A stretch of 64,000 nucleotides of DNA from BOG-908 sp963751795 (GCA_963751795.1 CAVVVI010000002.1:372001-436000); one strand, 5' to 3'. Shown: positions 26,582-35,279, counted from the stretch's first letter. The notes: a model not told the origin generated them from the sequence alone. Program-made: numbers and translations.

Positions 26582-27013
26582 ATGGGCATGGTGCGGTGGT
26601 GGTGCGTTCTGGCGCTGCTCGCCGCGGTTCTGCCCCCGGGCCCTGCCGCCGCGCGCAAGCCGCCGGTGGCCGCCAAGGCCGCGCCGCCTAACGCGTTCGC
26701 CGATGCCGTGGTGGTGCCGTGGTCGTTGGCACCGCCAATGGGCGCTACCGAAGCCCGGCTGGGCCTGCGGGCCGAACGCGACGACAGCGACACACCGCCG
26801 GGCACCGAGCAGATCATCGTGTTCGGGCGACGGCTGGCGCCGACCGGTTCGATCGAGACCCGGCGCGATGCGCCCGGCGCTGAAGCCTGGCAGTCCGAGG
26901 CAGCGCAACCCATGGTGCCCGGCATGGGCGACACCTGCACCTACAAATCGGGTTGCTTCGACAAGGGACAGACCGGGCTGTTCACCAGCGTGCCGGCGCT
27001 GTTCGGCCGCTGA
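26582..27013 (+). CDS. Hypothetical secreted protein
   Basis: 143 residues with a signal peptide (MVRWWCVLALLAAVLPPGPAAA, from ATG 26582 or 26588). The mature part is Pro/Ala-rich at first, then EQIIVFGRRLAPTGSIE, and ends with a short two-cysteine segment DTCTYKSGCFDKG that could form a disulfide. No known domain is recognised. It is 32 bases after rho on the same strand and convergent with rsmA. It is likely a periplasmic protein of the lineage. Confidence 0.65.
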   Translation: MGMVRWWCVLALLAAVLPPGPAAARKPPVAAKAAPPNAFADAVVVPWSLAPPMGATEARLGLRAERDDSDTPPGTEQIIVFGRRLAPTGSIETRRDAPGAEAWQSEAAQPMVPGMGDTCTYKSGCFDKGQTGLFTSVPALFGR

Positions 27014-27029
27014 CGCCGCGTGGCTCGCC

Positions 27030-27842
27030 TCAGGGCAGCAGCAGCCGGGCCAGCACTTCGAATTCGGCCACGCTCAGCGTCTCGGCACGCCGCTGCGGCT
27101 CGATGCCGGCGCGCTCCAGCAACGCCTCGCCGCCCAATGCCTTGAGCGAGCCGCGCAGCATCTTGCGGCGCTGGCCGAAAGCTGCCGCGGTCAGCCGCTC
27201 CATGGTCGCGAACAGGGCCGGCTCCGGCTGGGCCGCACGCGGCACGAAGCCGACCACGGCGGAGACAACTTTGGGCGGCGGCGTGAACGCCTCGCGCGGG
27301 ATGCGCATCAGGAACTCCGTCTCGCAGACCCATTGCGCCAGCACCGCCAGCCTGCCGTACGCCTCGGTATCCGGTGCCGCGGCGATGCGCTCGGCCACTT
27401 CCAGCTGGAACATCAGCGTGAGCCGTTCCCACTGCGCCGCCTGGCGCAGCCAGCCGATCAGCAGCGGTGTGGCCACGTTATACGGCAGATTGGCCACGAT
27501 CTGCCGTGGCGCCGCCACCAGGGTCGTGAGGTCGGTGGCCAACGCGTCGGCTTCGACCAGCTCCAGCCTGCCTTCGCTCAGCCCGGCCAGCGCGCGGATC
27601 GCCTGGGCGGCACGCTCGTCGATCTCCACGGCGACGATCCCGGCCGCCGGGGTCGCGAGCAATGCGCGGGTGAGGCCGCCGGGGCCGGGGCCCACTTCGA
27701 TGACGTGTCGGCCCGTCAGGTCGCCGGCCTGGCGAGCGATTTTGGCGGTGAGGTTTTCGTCCAGCAGGAAGTGCTGGCCGAGTTTGCGGCGGGCGTCGAG
27801 GCGGTAGTCGCCGATGACTTGGCGGAGGGGGGGGAGGGTCAA
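27030..27842 (-). CDS. rsmA: 16S rRNA (adenine1518/1519-N6)-dimethyltransferase RsmA (KsgA)
   Basis: 270 residues from TTG 27842 with AGAAGG upstream (in the repeat). Marks: RRKLGQHFLLDENLTAKI, motif I VIEVGPGPGGLTRALL, VEIDERAAQAI and the catalytic IVANLPYNVATP. It dimethylates two adenines in the 16S 3' hairpin during 30S assembly. The frame is open to 27875, but those extra residues (LLFFRKEGLP) come from the AT-rich repeat at 27843-27893. No pdxA or lptD neighbour is present; hslU lies upstream on the same strand. Confidence 0.9.
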   Translation of the reverse strand: MTLPPLRQVIGDYRLDARRKLGQHFLLDENLTAKIARQAGDLTGRHVIEVGPGPGGLTRALLATPAAGIVAVEIDERAAQAIRALAGLSEGRLELVEADALATDLTTLVAAPRQIVANLPYNVATPLLIGWLRQAAQWERLTLMFQLEVAERIAAAPDTEAYGRLAVLAQWVCETEFLMRIPREAFTPPPKVVSAVVGFVPRAAQPEPALFATMERLTAAAFGQRRKMLRGSLKALGGEALLERAGIEPQRRAETLSVAEFEVLARLLLP

Positions 27843-27893
27843 GGGAAGGCCTTCTTTTCTGAAGAAAAGAAGCAAAAGACTTTTGCGTGTTTG
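27843..27893. repeat. AT-rich hairpin repeat, copy 1
   Basis: CTTCTTTTCTGAAGAAAAGAAG forms a near-perfect hairpin beside CAAAAGACTTTTG, a second palindrome. The element recurs at 29238-29350, 35280-35325 and 59465-59613. It lies between rsmA and hslU, both leftward, and provides the ribosome site and possible extra N-terminal codons of rsmA. T runs on both strands make it look like a bidirectional terminator. Confidence 0.75.
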
Positions 27894-27912
27894 GGCGCGC
27901 TTTGAGGCATCC

Positions 27913-29223
27913 TCATAGGATGAAGCGGCTTAGGTCGCCTCTGGCGGCTAGGGGGGCTACTTTGGCTGTTACGTAGGCGGCGTCGACTTCGATGGCATCG
28001 CCGGCGCGGTCGGAGGCGGTGAAGCTTATTTCTTCGAGCAGCTTTTCCAGCACGGTGGCCAGGCGTCTGGCGCCGATGTTTTCCACGCGGTCGTTGATGT
28101 CGGCGGCGAGATCCGCCAGCGCGTCGATCGCATCCTCGGCAAAGTTGAGCGTCACGCCCTCGGTCAGCATCAGGGCTGCGTATTGCTGCAGCAGATTATG
28201 TTCCGGTTCCGTCAGGATGCGGCGCAGATCGGCCCGCGTCAGCGGCGCCAGCTCCACGCGGATCGGCAGGCGGCCCTGCAATTCGGGCAGCAGGTCGGCC
28301 GGCTTGGCGAGGTGGAAGGCGCCGGATGCGATGAACAGGATGTGGTCGGTTCGCACCGGGCCGTATTTGGTGGAAACCGTGGTGCCCTCGATCAGCGGCA
28401 GCAGGTCGCGCTGCACGCCTTCGCGTGAGACGTCGCCGCCGCGAAAGCCGCCTTCGCTGCTGCGCGCGCACACCTTGTCGATCTCGTCAAGAAACACGAT
28501 GCCGTTGTTCTCGGCGTGCTCCACGGCATCTTTGGCAAGCCGTTCGCTGTCGACGAGCTTGTCGGCCTCCTCGCGCACCAGCACCGGACGCGCATCGGCC
28601 ACCTTCATGCGCTTCTGCACCTGCTTACCGCCCATGAAGCCGCGCATCATCTCGCTCAAATTGATCATCTGGCCGGGCGGCATGCCCGGTATGTCCATCT
28701 GGCCCATGCCCTGGCCGCTCTCGGCCATGGTGATTTCGACCTCTTTGTCCTCCATCTCGCCCTGCTGCAGCATGCGGCGGAATTTGGACTTGGTATCGGC
28801 GCTGGCCGTAGCCCCCACCAGCGCATCGACCAGCCTGGCCTCGGCGGCCTGCGCCGCGCGGTCGGCCACCTCGCGGCGGCTCGTCTCGCGCAGCATGTTC
28901 AGGCTGATCTCGACCAGGTCTCGCACGATGCTGTCCACGTCGCGGCCGACATAGCCCACTTCGGTGAACTTGGTGGCCTCCACCTTCAGGAACGGCGCCT
29001 GCGCCAAGCGGGCGAGGCGGCGTGCGATCTCCGTCTTGCCGCAGCCGGTGGGGCCGATCATCAGGATGTTCTTCGGCACCACTTCGTCGCGCACGCCATC
29101 GGGCAGTTGCGCGCGGCGCCAGCGGTTGCGCAGCGCGATGGCGACGGCGCGCTTGGCGTCGGCTTGGCCCACGATGAAGCGGTCTAGCTCGCTGACGATT
29201 TCTCGTGGGGTGAAGTCTGGCAT
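27913..29223 (-). CDS. hslU: ATP-dependent protease ATPase subunit HslU
   Basis: 436 residues. ELDRFIVGQADAKRAVAIALRNRWRR at the N-terminus, Walker A GPTGCGKTEIARRLARL (about 58-74), Walker B GIVFLDEIDKV, arginine-finger region and VENIGARRLATVLEKLLEEISF (sensor 2). The I domain (about 110-240) contains a Met/Gly-rich loop (GQGMGQMDIPGMPPGQM). HslU unfolds substrates for the HslV protease. The last residues SRFIL insert into HslV. hslV is upstream, but a 113-base AT-hairpin repeat separates the two. Confidence 0.96.
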   Translation of the reverse strand: MPDFTPREIVSELDRFIVGQADAKRAVAIALRNRWRRAQLPDGVRDEVVPKNILMIGPTGCGKTEIARRLARLAQAPFLKVEATKFTEVGYVGRDVDSIVRDLVEISLNMLRETSRREVADRAAQAAEARLVDALVGATASADTKSKFRRMLQQGEMEDKEVEITMAESGQGMGQMDIPGMPPGQMINLSEMMRGFMGGKQVQKRMKVADARPVLVREEADKLVDSERLAKDAVEHAENNGIVFLDEIDKVCARSSEGGFRGGDVSREGVQRDLLPLIEGTTVSTKYGPVRTDHILFIASGAFHLAKPADLLPELQGRLPIRVELAPLTRADLRRILTEPEHNLLQQYAALMLTEGVTLNFAEDAIDALADLAADINDRVENIGARRLATVLEKLLEEISFTASDRAGDAIEVDAAYVTAKVAPLAARGDLSRFIL

Positions 29224-29237
29224 GGGTGGTCCTTGTA

Positions 29238-29350
29238 GGAAGGAAGGCCCTCTTTTTTGAAAAAAAGAGGCAAAAAACTTTTGTCCGGCTGTCGCGGACT
29301 CACCAGAATAAAAGTTTTTTGGTCCTTTTTTTTAAGAAAGGACTGCTTTC
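29238..29350. repeat. AT-rich hairpin repeat, copy 2 (inside the hslVU operon)
   Basis: Two hairpin modules, CCTCTTTTTTGAAAAAAAGAGG at the left and GTCCTTTTTTTTAAGAAAGGAC at the right, joined by AAAAAACTTTTG and AAAAGTTTTTTG halves around a GC-rich core. The layout is the same as the copy at 59465-59613. It starts 14 bases from the hslU start and ends at the hslV stop, so any terminator or RNA processing here would affect hslU expression. Stem plus T-run geometry is present in the direction of transcription. Confidence 0.85.
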
Positions 29351-29908
29351 TTACAGCGTTTCCAGAACCAAAGAACGGTTCGTGTAAACACAGATATCCG
29401 CCGCAATCCCCATAGCCCGCCGCGCGATCGCCTCGGAATCCAGCCCCTCCACCCCGATCAGCGCGCGCGCCGCCGCCAGCGCGTAGTTGCCGCCCGAGCC
29501 GATGGCGATCACCCCATCTTCCGGCTCCAGCACGTCGCCGTTGCCGGTCAGCGTGTAGCTGTGGGTGGCGTCGGCTACCGCCATCATGGCTTCCAGCCGG
29601 CGCAGATAGCGATCGGTGCGCCAGTCCTTGGCCAGTTCCACGCAGGCGCGTTCGAGCTGGCCGGGAAAGCGTTCCAGCTTGGCTTCCAGGCGCTCGAGCA
29701 GGGTGAAAGCGTCGGCTGTTGCGCCGGCAAAGCCGGTGAGCACGCTGAGGTCGGCGCCGATGCGCCGCACCTTGCGCGCGTTTCCCTTCACCACCGTCTG
29801 CCCCATGGTCACCTGGCCGTCGCCGGCCATGGTGACGCGGCCGCCGTGGCGCACGCAGAGGATGGTGGTGCCGTGCCAGCCGACCGGATCGTGCGCGGGT
29901 TGCATCAT
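29351..29908 (-). CDS. hslV: ATP-dependent protease peptidase subunit HslV
   Basis: 185 residues, proteasome-beta fold. The sequence MMQPAHDPVGWHG precedes TTILCVRHGGRVTMAGDGQVTMG, so the active-site Thr must be freed by removing a short propeptide of about 13 residues, as in other alphaproteobacteria. NARKVRRIG, GFAGATADAFTLLE and AIGSGGNYALAAARAL are family marks. It degrades misfolded proteins when bound by HslU. It is first in the pair; hslU follows after the repeat. Confidence 0.96.
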   Translation of the reverse strand: MMQPAHDPVGWHGTTILCVRHGGRVTMAGDGQVTMGQTVVKGNARKVRRIGADLSVLTGFAGATADAFTLLERLEAKLERFPGQLERACVELAKDWRTDRYLRRLEAMMAVADATHSYTLTGNGDVLEPEDGVIAIGSGGNYALAAARALIGVEGLDSEAIARRAMGIAADICVYTNRSLVLETL

Positions 29909-29967
29909 GGCCGCGCTACTTAAACCCTCGGCGCGCGGTTACAAGCAGAGGTGACGTGGCCGGCGGC

Positions 29968-31401
29968 TCAGGCCGTCAGCGCTGGCCGGCGCACGCCCGG
30001 CATTTCGCGCAGCAGTCGCGCCACATCCCGCGAGGCGACCGGCTCGGCATAGTAATAGCCCTGGCCGAAGCGGCAGCCCAGCGCTGCCACGCGTGCCTCG
30101 GTTTCGACACTCTCCACGCCTTCGGCCACCATCGGGATGCCCAGGCTGGCACCCAGCGCCAGCATGGCGCGCACACAGGCTTCGGCCCGCGGATCGTGGG
30201 CGATATCCTGGACGAAGCTGCGGTCGATCTTGATGCGGTCGAAGGGCAGTTCGCGCAAATGGAAGAAATTGCTGTAACCGATGCCGAAATCGTCCAGCAC
30301 CACACGGGTGCCGCGCAGCTGCAGCAGGGCGATCACCTCGCGCGCCACGTCGATATCCTCGATCAGCGCGCTTTCGGTCACCTCGATTTCCAGCCGCTCG
30401 GGGTCGAGCATGCCTTCCGGCCAGAGCGGCGGGTTGCGGATCATGCCGATCAGCTCGCGCAGCTGGCCGGGCGAGACGTTGAAGGCGAAATATAGCCAGG
30501 TCGGCCAGTCCCGGGCGTCGGCGATGACGCGGCGCATCAGGCTTTGGGTGATCTGGCCCGTCATGTTCATCGCCTCGGCCACGGGGATGAACAGGTCCGG
30601 CGGCAGCAGGCCGCGCGTGGGGTGCTGCCAGCGCGCCAGCACTTCGAGCCCGACCAGCCGGCCCTGCGCCAGATCGATGATCGGCTGGTAGAACGGCACC
30701 ACCTGGCCGGCGGCGATGCCGGCGCGCAGTTCCTCGGCCATGGCGGCGCGCAGGCGCTGGGCGTCGTCGCGGTCCGGATCGAAGAAGCGCCAGCTGGCGC
30801 CGCCGGCTTCCTTTACGTGATCCAGCGCGGCGCCGGCGGCGCGCAGGGCGTCGTCCGCATCGGCGGCCTGGCCGGGCAGCAGCACCACGCCCAGGCTGGC
30901 GGTGCAGGAGAGCGTTCCCACACCCAGACTGTAGGGCGCCATGATGCTGCGCAGCACGCCCAGCGCCAGCGCCTCCACCCCGTCCAGCCCGGTATAGGCG
31001 GGTGCCAGCAGGGCGAAGCGATCGCCATCCAGCCGCGCCACCCAAGCCGGGTCGGGCGAGAGGGCGCGCAGGCGGGCGGCCGTCTCGGTCAGAACCACGT
31101 CGCCGGCGCGCAGGCCGTGCAGGCTGTTCAGCGTCGAAAAATCGTCGATATCGATCAGCAGCAGTGCCAGTGGCTGGCCGGTGCCCAGCATGCGGCCGAG
31201 ATCTTCCAGGAAGGCCGGGCGGCTGGCAATCTGGGTCAGCTGGTCTCGCCGCGCGGCACGGAACTGCTCCAGCCCGGCCGGCAGCGCGGCACGCCGGCCA
31301 GCCCGCTTGCGGGCCCAGAGCAGCGCCGCCGCGGCCCAGCCGGCGCAGGCGATGGCGAGCGTCAGCAGCGGGGCGGGACTGATGATAGCCCAGGCAGGCA
31401 T
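29968..31401 (-). CDS. GGDEF-EAL protein, probable c-di-GMP phosphodiesterase with a degenerate cyclase domain
   Basis: 477 residues. One N-terminal membrane segment (PLLTLAIACAGWAAAALLWA), a GGDEF domain (about 50-215) in which the signature is LDGDR instead of GGDEF, then an EAL domain (about 220-470). The EAL site looks complete: EVLARW (EVL form), FNVSPGQL, EVTES, DDFGIGYSN, IKIDRSFV and AEGVES keep the metal- and substrate-binding acids and lysine. So it likely hydrolyses c-di-GMP, while the GGDEF part may only sense GTP. It lies upstream of hslV on the same strand. It may affect motility, as flagellar genes are 4 kb away, but that is speculation. Confidence 0.9.
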   Translation of the reverse strand: MPAWAIISPAPLLTLAIACAGWAAAALLWARKRAGRRAALPAGLEQFRAARRDQLTQIASRPAFLEDLGRMLGTGQPLALLLIDIDDFSTLNSLHGLRAGDVVLTETAARLRALSPDPAWVARLDGDRFALLAPAYTGLDGVEALALGVLRSIMAPYSLGVGTLSCTASLGVVLLPGQAADADDALRAAGAALDHVKEAGGASWRFFDPDRDDAQRLRAAMAEELRAGIAAGQVVPFYQPIIDLAQGRLVGLEVLARWQHPTRGLLPPDLFIPVAEAMNMTGQITQSLMRRVIADARDWPTWLYFAFNVSPGQLRELIGMIRNPPLWPEGMLDPERLEIEVTESALIEDIDVAREVIALLQLRGTRVVLDDFGIGYSNFFHLRELPFDRIKIDRSFVQDIAHDPRAEACVRAMLALGASLGIPMVAEGVESVETEARVAALGCRFGQGYYYAEPVASRDVARLLREMPGVRRPALTA

Positions 31402-31626
31402 GGTGGCTCCGTAAAATACCGCGTGTCGGCAACCTGGCCGACCCTAACCGGCAAACCCTCACCGACCCTAAACAGCAGATTCAAATTTAAGACACCGCAA
31501 ACTCTAGAATGAGACGGTGCCTTACGCAATGCGACGGGCCGCCCAGGGATTTTGCGGAGACTTCACCCGATCCGGCGATGCGCTAGACAGGCCCCATCGC
31601 CATCTTGGCCGCAGACAGGAGTTTCC

Positions 31627-32013
31627 ATGCAGAACCGGACTGTGGCCGCCATCTGGGCGGTCGGGCTTGCGCTCGCGCTGCTGATCTATGCCGTGGGCCC
31701 CGACGACGCGCTGGCGACGCTGTTCGACTGGGCCGATGCGGCCGGTGCCCTTCTCCAGCACGCCATCGCCACGCTGGGGGGCCGCGCGTTCGATATCCTG
31801 CGTGCCCTGGCCATCGCGTGCTTCGTCATCTTCTTCGCGCTTTGCACCATTGCGGCGGGCCGGGGGCGGCCGGCGCCTTGGCTGATGCTGAGCGTGACCG
31901 TGCTGTTCCTGCTGCTGGTGTGGCACCAGGGGCGCGCGGCCACCGGGCACTGGACGCTGGCCTTCGTGCTGACCGCGGCCGCTGCGCTGAACATGACGCG
32001 GCGTCTGGGCTAG
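31627..32013 (+). CDS. Small membrane protein of unknown function
   Basis: 128 residues from ATG 31627 with AGGAG 7 bases upstream, so I reject the longer frame from 31552. Three hydrophobic segments are visible: TVAAIWAVGLALALLIYAVG, ALAIACFVIFFALCTIAAG and LMLSVTVLFLLLVW, with WTLAFVLTAAAALN as a possible fourth. No motif I recognise. It stands alone, convergent with tadA. Confidence 0.7.
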   Translation: MQNRTVAAIWAVGLALALLIYAVGPDDALATLFDWADAAGALLQHAIATLGGRAFDILRALAIACFVIFFALCTIAAGRGRPAPWLMLSVTVLFLLLVWHQGRAATGHWTLAFVLTAAAALNMTRRLG

Positions 32014-32024
32014 GGCCGTCCGCC

Positions 32025-32504
32025 TCAGCGCAGCGTGGCGAAGAACGCCTTGAGCAGGGCGCCGCATTCCTGCTCGCGCATGCCGCCGACCACTTCGGGC
32101 ACATGCAGGCAGCCCGGGGCAGCGAACACGCGGGCGCCATGCTCCACGCCGCCGCCCTTGGGATCGTAGGCGCCGAACACCACGCGGCGCACGCGGAACA
32201 GCACGGCGGCGGCGGCACACAGCGCGCAGGGTTCCAGCGTCACCCACAGATCGCAGCCGGGCAGGCGGGCGGTGCCCAGCCGTGCCGCAGCCGCGCGCAG
32301 GGCCAGCAGCTCGGCATGCGCGGTGGGGTCGCGCCCGGCTTCCACCTGGTTGCCGGCGCAGGCCAGCAGCGTGCCGTCCGGGGCCAGCACCACGGCGCCC
32401 ACCGGCACCTCGCCACGCGCCGCCGCCGCGCGGGCCGCTTCCAGCGCGTGCTGCATGGGCCCGCGCAGGCCAGACCCGTCGGCTTTATCGCTGTCCAGAC
32501 TCAC
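32025..32504 (-). CDS. tadA: tRNA adenosine(34) deaminase / nucleoside deaminase
   Basis: 159 residues. Zinc deaminase motifs HAELLAL (His and catalytic Glu) and EPCALC (two Cys) are in place; GEVPVGAVVLAPDGTLLACAGN precedes them. TadA makes inosine at the wobble base of tRNA-Arg(ACG). The start could be GTG 32504 or the Met at residue 17 (GPMQHALEAA). It is divergent from the amidotransferase with 23 bases between starts. A guanine deaminase activity cannot be ruled out, but the core matches TadA well. Confidence 0.88.
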   Translation of the reverse strand: MSLDSDKADGSGLRGPMQHALEAARAAAARGEVPVGAVVLAPDGTLLACAGNQVEAGRDPTAHAELLALRAAAARLGTARLPGCDLWVTLEPCALCAAAAVLFRVRRVVFGAYDPKGGGVEHGARVFAAPGCLHVPEVVGGMREQECGALLKAFFATLR

Positions 32505-32527
32505 GCCATCCCGGTACGACTATCGCC

Positions 32528-33250
32528 ATGACATCTCTCCGCAAGCCGATCGTGGGCATCACGCTGGATGCCGAACCGCCCGGCGGCTACTCGGTCTATC
32601 CCTGGTACGCGCTGCGCACCAACTACGCCGGGGCCATCGCCGCTGCCGGCGGGGTGCCGATTGCCCTGCCGCATCATGCCGAACTGGCACCGGCCATGCT
32701 GGACGCCATCGCCGCACTGGTGGTGACCGGCGGCGCATTCGACATCGATCCCGGGCTGTATGGCGCGGCCGGCACGCACCCCACCGTCAGGCTGAAGGAA
32801 GGCCGCACCGCGGCCGAACGCGCGCTGCTGGACGGCGCGCTGGCGCGCGACATGCCGGTGCTGGGCATTTGCGGCGGCGAGCAGCTGCTGGCGGTGGCCT
32901 TGGGCGGCACGCTGATCCAGCACATTCCCGACGAAGTGCCGGGCGCGCTGGCGCATGAACAGCCCAACCCGCGCGATCAGCCGGGCCACACCGTGGCGGT
33001 GGCACCGGGCACGCTGCTGCACCGGATCGTCGGGGCGGCCAGCATGGCGGTCAACTCCTCGCACCACCAGGCGGTGCTGTCGCCCGGGGCGCAGGCGGTG
33101 GCGTGCGCGGAGGCACCCGACGGCGTGATCGAGGCGATCGAGGACCCGCAGCGGCGGTTCTGCCTGGGCGTGCAGTGGCACCCCGAATTCCTGATCGATC
33201 CAGGCGACGCGCTGATCTTCGCCGCCTTTGTGGCGGCCGCGCAGCGATGA
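32528..33250 (+). CDS. Class I glutamine amidotransferase (peptidase C26, PuuD-like)
   Basis: 240 residues from ATG 32528. The oxyanion/nucleophile motif PVLGICGGEQLLAVALGG holds the catalytic Cys; VNSSHHQAV and VQWHPEF provide the His and Glu. TGGAFDIDPGLYG is the family's gGxDvdP loop in variant form. Homologues hydrolyse gamma-glutamyl bonds, such as gamma-glutamyl-GABA in putrescine breakdown. No puu neighbours are present, so the substrate is uncertain. The stop overlaps the start of the RluB-type gene (ATGA). Confidence 0.87.
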   Translation: MTSLRKPIVGITLDAEPPGGYSVYPWYALRTNYAGAIAAAGGVPIALPHHAELAPAMLDAIAALVVTGGAFDIDPGLYGAAGTHPTVRLKEGRTAAERALLDGALARDMPVLGICGGEQLLAVALGGTLIQHIPDEVPGALAHEQPNPRDQPGHTVAVAPGTLLHRIVGAASMAVNSSHHQAVLSPGAQAVACAEAPDGVIEAIEDPQRRFCLGVQWHPEFLIDPGDALIFAAFVAAAQR

Positions 33251-34005
33251 CCGAAGAACCCGACCTGCCAGACGCCGACGCGGCCGGCGGGCGTGACGGC
33301 GATCGCATCGCCAAGTGGCTGGCACGCGCCGGCGTCGCCAGCCGGCGGGAGGCCGAGCGGCTGATCGGCGCCGGCCGCGTGCAGCTGAACGGCGCGGCGG
33401 TGACGCACCCGGCCACCTTCGTGGGCCCCGGCGACATCGTGCAGGTGGGCGGCGTGGTGGTGGACGCGCCGGCCCGCGCGCGGCTGTGGCGTTACCACAA
33501 GCCCGACGGGCTGATGACCACGCACAAGGACCCCGAAGGCCGGCCCACCGTGTTCCAGAAGATGCCGGCCACCATGCCGCGCGTGGTCAGCGTGGGCCGG
33601 CTGGATTTGAACAGCGAGGGCCTGCTGCTGCTGACCAATGACGGCGCACTGGCGCGGCAGCTGGAACTGCCCGGCAATGGCTGGATCCGCCGCTACCGCG
33701 TGCGCGTGCACGGCGACATCGAGCCACAACGCCTGGCCGACCTGGCACGCGGCCTGGTGATCGACGGCGTGCGCTACGCCGGCATCGAAGCCGGGCTGGA
33801 CAGCCGCAAAGGCACCAACGCCTGGCTGACCGTGTCGCTGCGCGAAGGCCGCAACCGCGAGATCCGGCGGGTGATGGGGCATCTGAATTTGAGCGTTACG
33901 CGGCTGATCCGGATCGCGTACGGGCCGTTTCAGCTGGGTAATCTGGAGCGGGGGGAGGTGGCGGAGGTGCCGCAGAAGGTGTTGCGGGAGCAGTTGCCGG
34001 GGTAG
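33247..34005 (+). CDS. rluB: 23S rRNA pseudouridine synthase, RluB/RsuA family
   Basis: 252 residues. S4 RNA-binding domain (DRIAKWLARAGVASRREAERLIGAGRVQLNG, about 20-75), then the synthase domain with YHKPDGLMTTHKDPEGRP, the catalytic Asp in VGRLDLNSEGLLLLTNDG, and REGRNREIRRVMGHLNLSVTRLIRIAYGPF. RluB modifies U2605 in 23S; RluE/F or RsuA specificity cannot be excluded. Coupled to the amidotransferase upstream. Confidence 0.88.
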   Translation: MTEEPDLPDADAAGGRDGDRIAKWLARAGVASRREAERLIGAGRVQLNGAAVTHPATFVGPGDIVQVGGVVVDAPARARLWRYHKPDGLMTTHKDPEGRPTVFQKMPATMPRVVSVGRLDLNSEGLLLLTNDGALARQLELPGNGWIRRYRVRVHGDIEPQRLADLARGLVIDGVRYAGIEAGLDSRKGTNAWLTVSLREGRNREIRRVMGHLNLSVTRLIRIAYGPFQLGNLERGEVAEVPQKVLREQLPG

Positions 34006-34652
34006 GGCGGAAGGTTGGAACGGCAGGCCATCCTTTCCGTTAAAAACAAGCGAGAAACTTGATAGTGGCACAGTCTTACTGAAGGCAGTTGGTCTCGACC
34101 ACAATCACACGGATGACGTCTCGTCTTTATCAGATTTTACACGCCAGCCCCGCACCTGAGGCGGGCGTCTCGAACACCTTCTTGGGCTGGAGGACAAGAT
34201 GAAGATCTTGAAGATATGTGAAGCAGCGCAGGCTGCCCGATGAGCAAGGTTACGCTTCTCGGAGTGATCGTCGATGATCCCGACCCAGTATTCACTTGGA
34301 TAACCGAGCACCTCGCCGAATGGGTGGTCAGGAAGATGGCCTACAAGACGGTAATAGGTTGGCCCGTAAAATCGCGTTGGATGGTGAGGAGGCCACGACT
34401 GCTTTCCTTGCGCGATGGTCGGACGACCTTTGGCAAACTCAGGCCCCGAGTCGCCTCGCAGCGTGGAGAGCCCGCCGAGTTGGTCCAGATCAGAAGGAAC
34501 AATGCAAACAGTTCTTCCACTGACACGGTACCGAATGACTTGGCGTTGCGGTGGGTGCTCGTTGGATCGATACACGCTGGTTCGAACCGGTATCGCTGAT
34601 TGCAGTCGAAGGCAGACGTCGTGAAAAATCGTGGATGTGAGACTCTAGACGT
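34006..34652. other. Gene-poor, lower-GC stretch without a recognisable gene
   Basis: About 650 bases whose composition drops sharply after 34020 and stays low through the MOSC gene. Short open frames exist on both strands (34240-34599 and 34296-34523 forward; 34105-34575 reverse). None has a convincing ribosome site, and two forward frames overlap with equally plausible residues, as in a frameshifted remnant. The frame at 34296-34523 ends in a hydrophilic helix-like segment (DGEEATTAFLARWSDDLW). I recognise no family. It looks like imported and decaying DNA. Confidence 0.5.
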
Positions 34653-35207
34653 ATGAGCAATATGTCTACCGCGCATGTCGTTGCCGTCGCGAGAAATAAC
34701 GAACACCGTTTCTCGAAAACTGGCGTGGATGAAATTCGCGTCGTTGCGGGACTGGGTGTAGAGGACGATGCACACCAGGGTATCACCGTTAAACACCGCT
34801 CGCGCGTGACAAAAGATCCGACTCAACCCAATCTGCGCCAAGTTCACTTGATCCACGCCGAGCTGCTTGATGAACTCCGTGGCAAGGGCTTCACGGTCGG
34901 TCCCGCGGATTTGGGTGAGAATGTAACAACGCGTGGCATCGACCTGCTTGGTCTACCCAGAGGAACGCTGCTGCTGATTGGCGAAAACGTTGTTCTGGAA
35001 ATCACCGGATTGCGAAACCCGTGCATTCAGATCGAGCGCTTCCAACCAGGTCTGCTGGCTGCTGTGCTCGACCGTAGTCCAGATGGAAGGCTGATTCGCA
35101 AAGCCGGTGTTATGGCCGTCGTTCGTGTCGGCGGGCAGATAAGAGTTGGTGATGCGGTCAACAACCACGCCCCGCAAGGACCGCACCTTTCGCTGGAGCC
35201 AGTCTAG
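34653..35207 (+). CDS. MOSC-domain protein, lower GC than surroundings
   Basis: 184 residues. MOSC domains are beta-barrels from molybdenum cofactor sulfurases and bind sulfur or Moco-linked ligands. Marks: VRVVAG-type start (DEIRVVAGLGVEDDAH), LRQVHLIHAELLDEL, GPADLGENVTTRGIDLLGLPRGTLL, and a conserved Cys in ITGLRNPCIQIERFQ. The base composition is lower in GC than nearly every other gene here, and the gene stands alone next to a gene-poor stretch, so transfer is likely. ATG 34653 or the Met at residue 4 may start it; no strong ribosome site is seen. Confidence 0.85.
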   Translation: MSNMSTAHVVAVARNNEHRFSKTGVDEIRVVAGLGVEDDAHQGITVKHRSRVTKDPTQPNLRQVHLIHAELLDELRGKGFTVGPADLGENVTTRGIDLLGLPRGTLLLIGENVVLEITGLRNPCIQIERFQPGLLAAVLDRSPDGRLIRKAGVMAVVRVGGQIRVGDAVNNHAPQGPHLSLEPV

Positions 35208-35279
35208 GCAGGACAGGCCTCCCTGCGCCAGTAGACGAGAAACCACGCACGCTGCCGAACGCAGCCGCGTCAGCCAGTC

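Noticed and set aside
34105..34575. 156-codon reverse frame in the low-GC stretch
   Set aside because: No ribosome site, no recognisable motif, and it overlaps two forward frames of equal plausibility.
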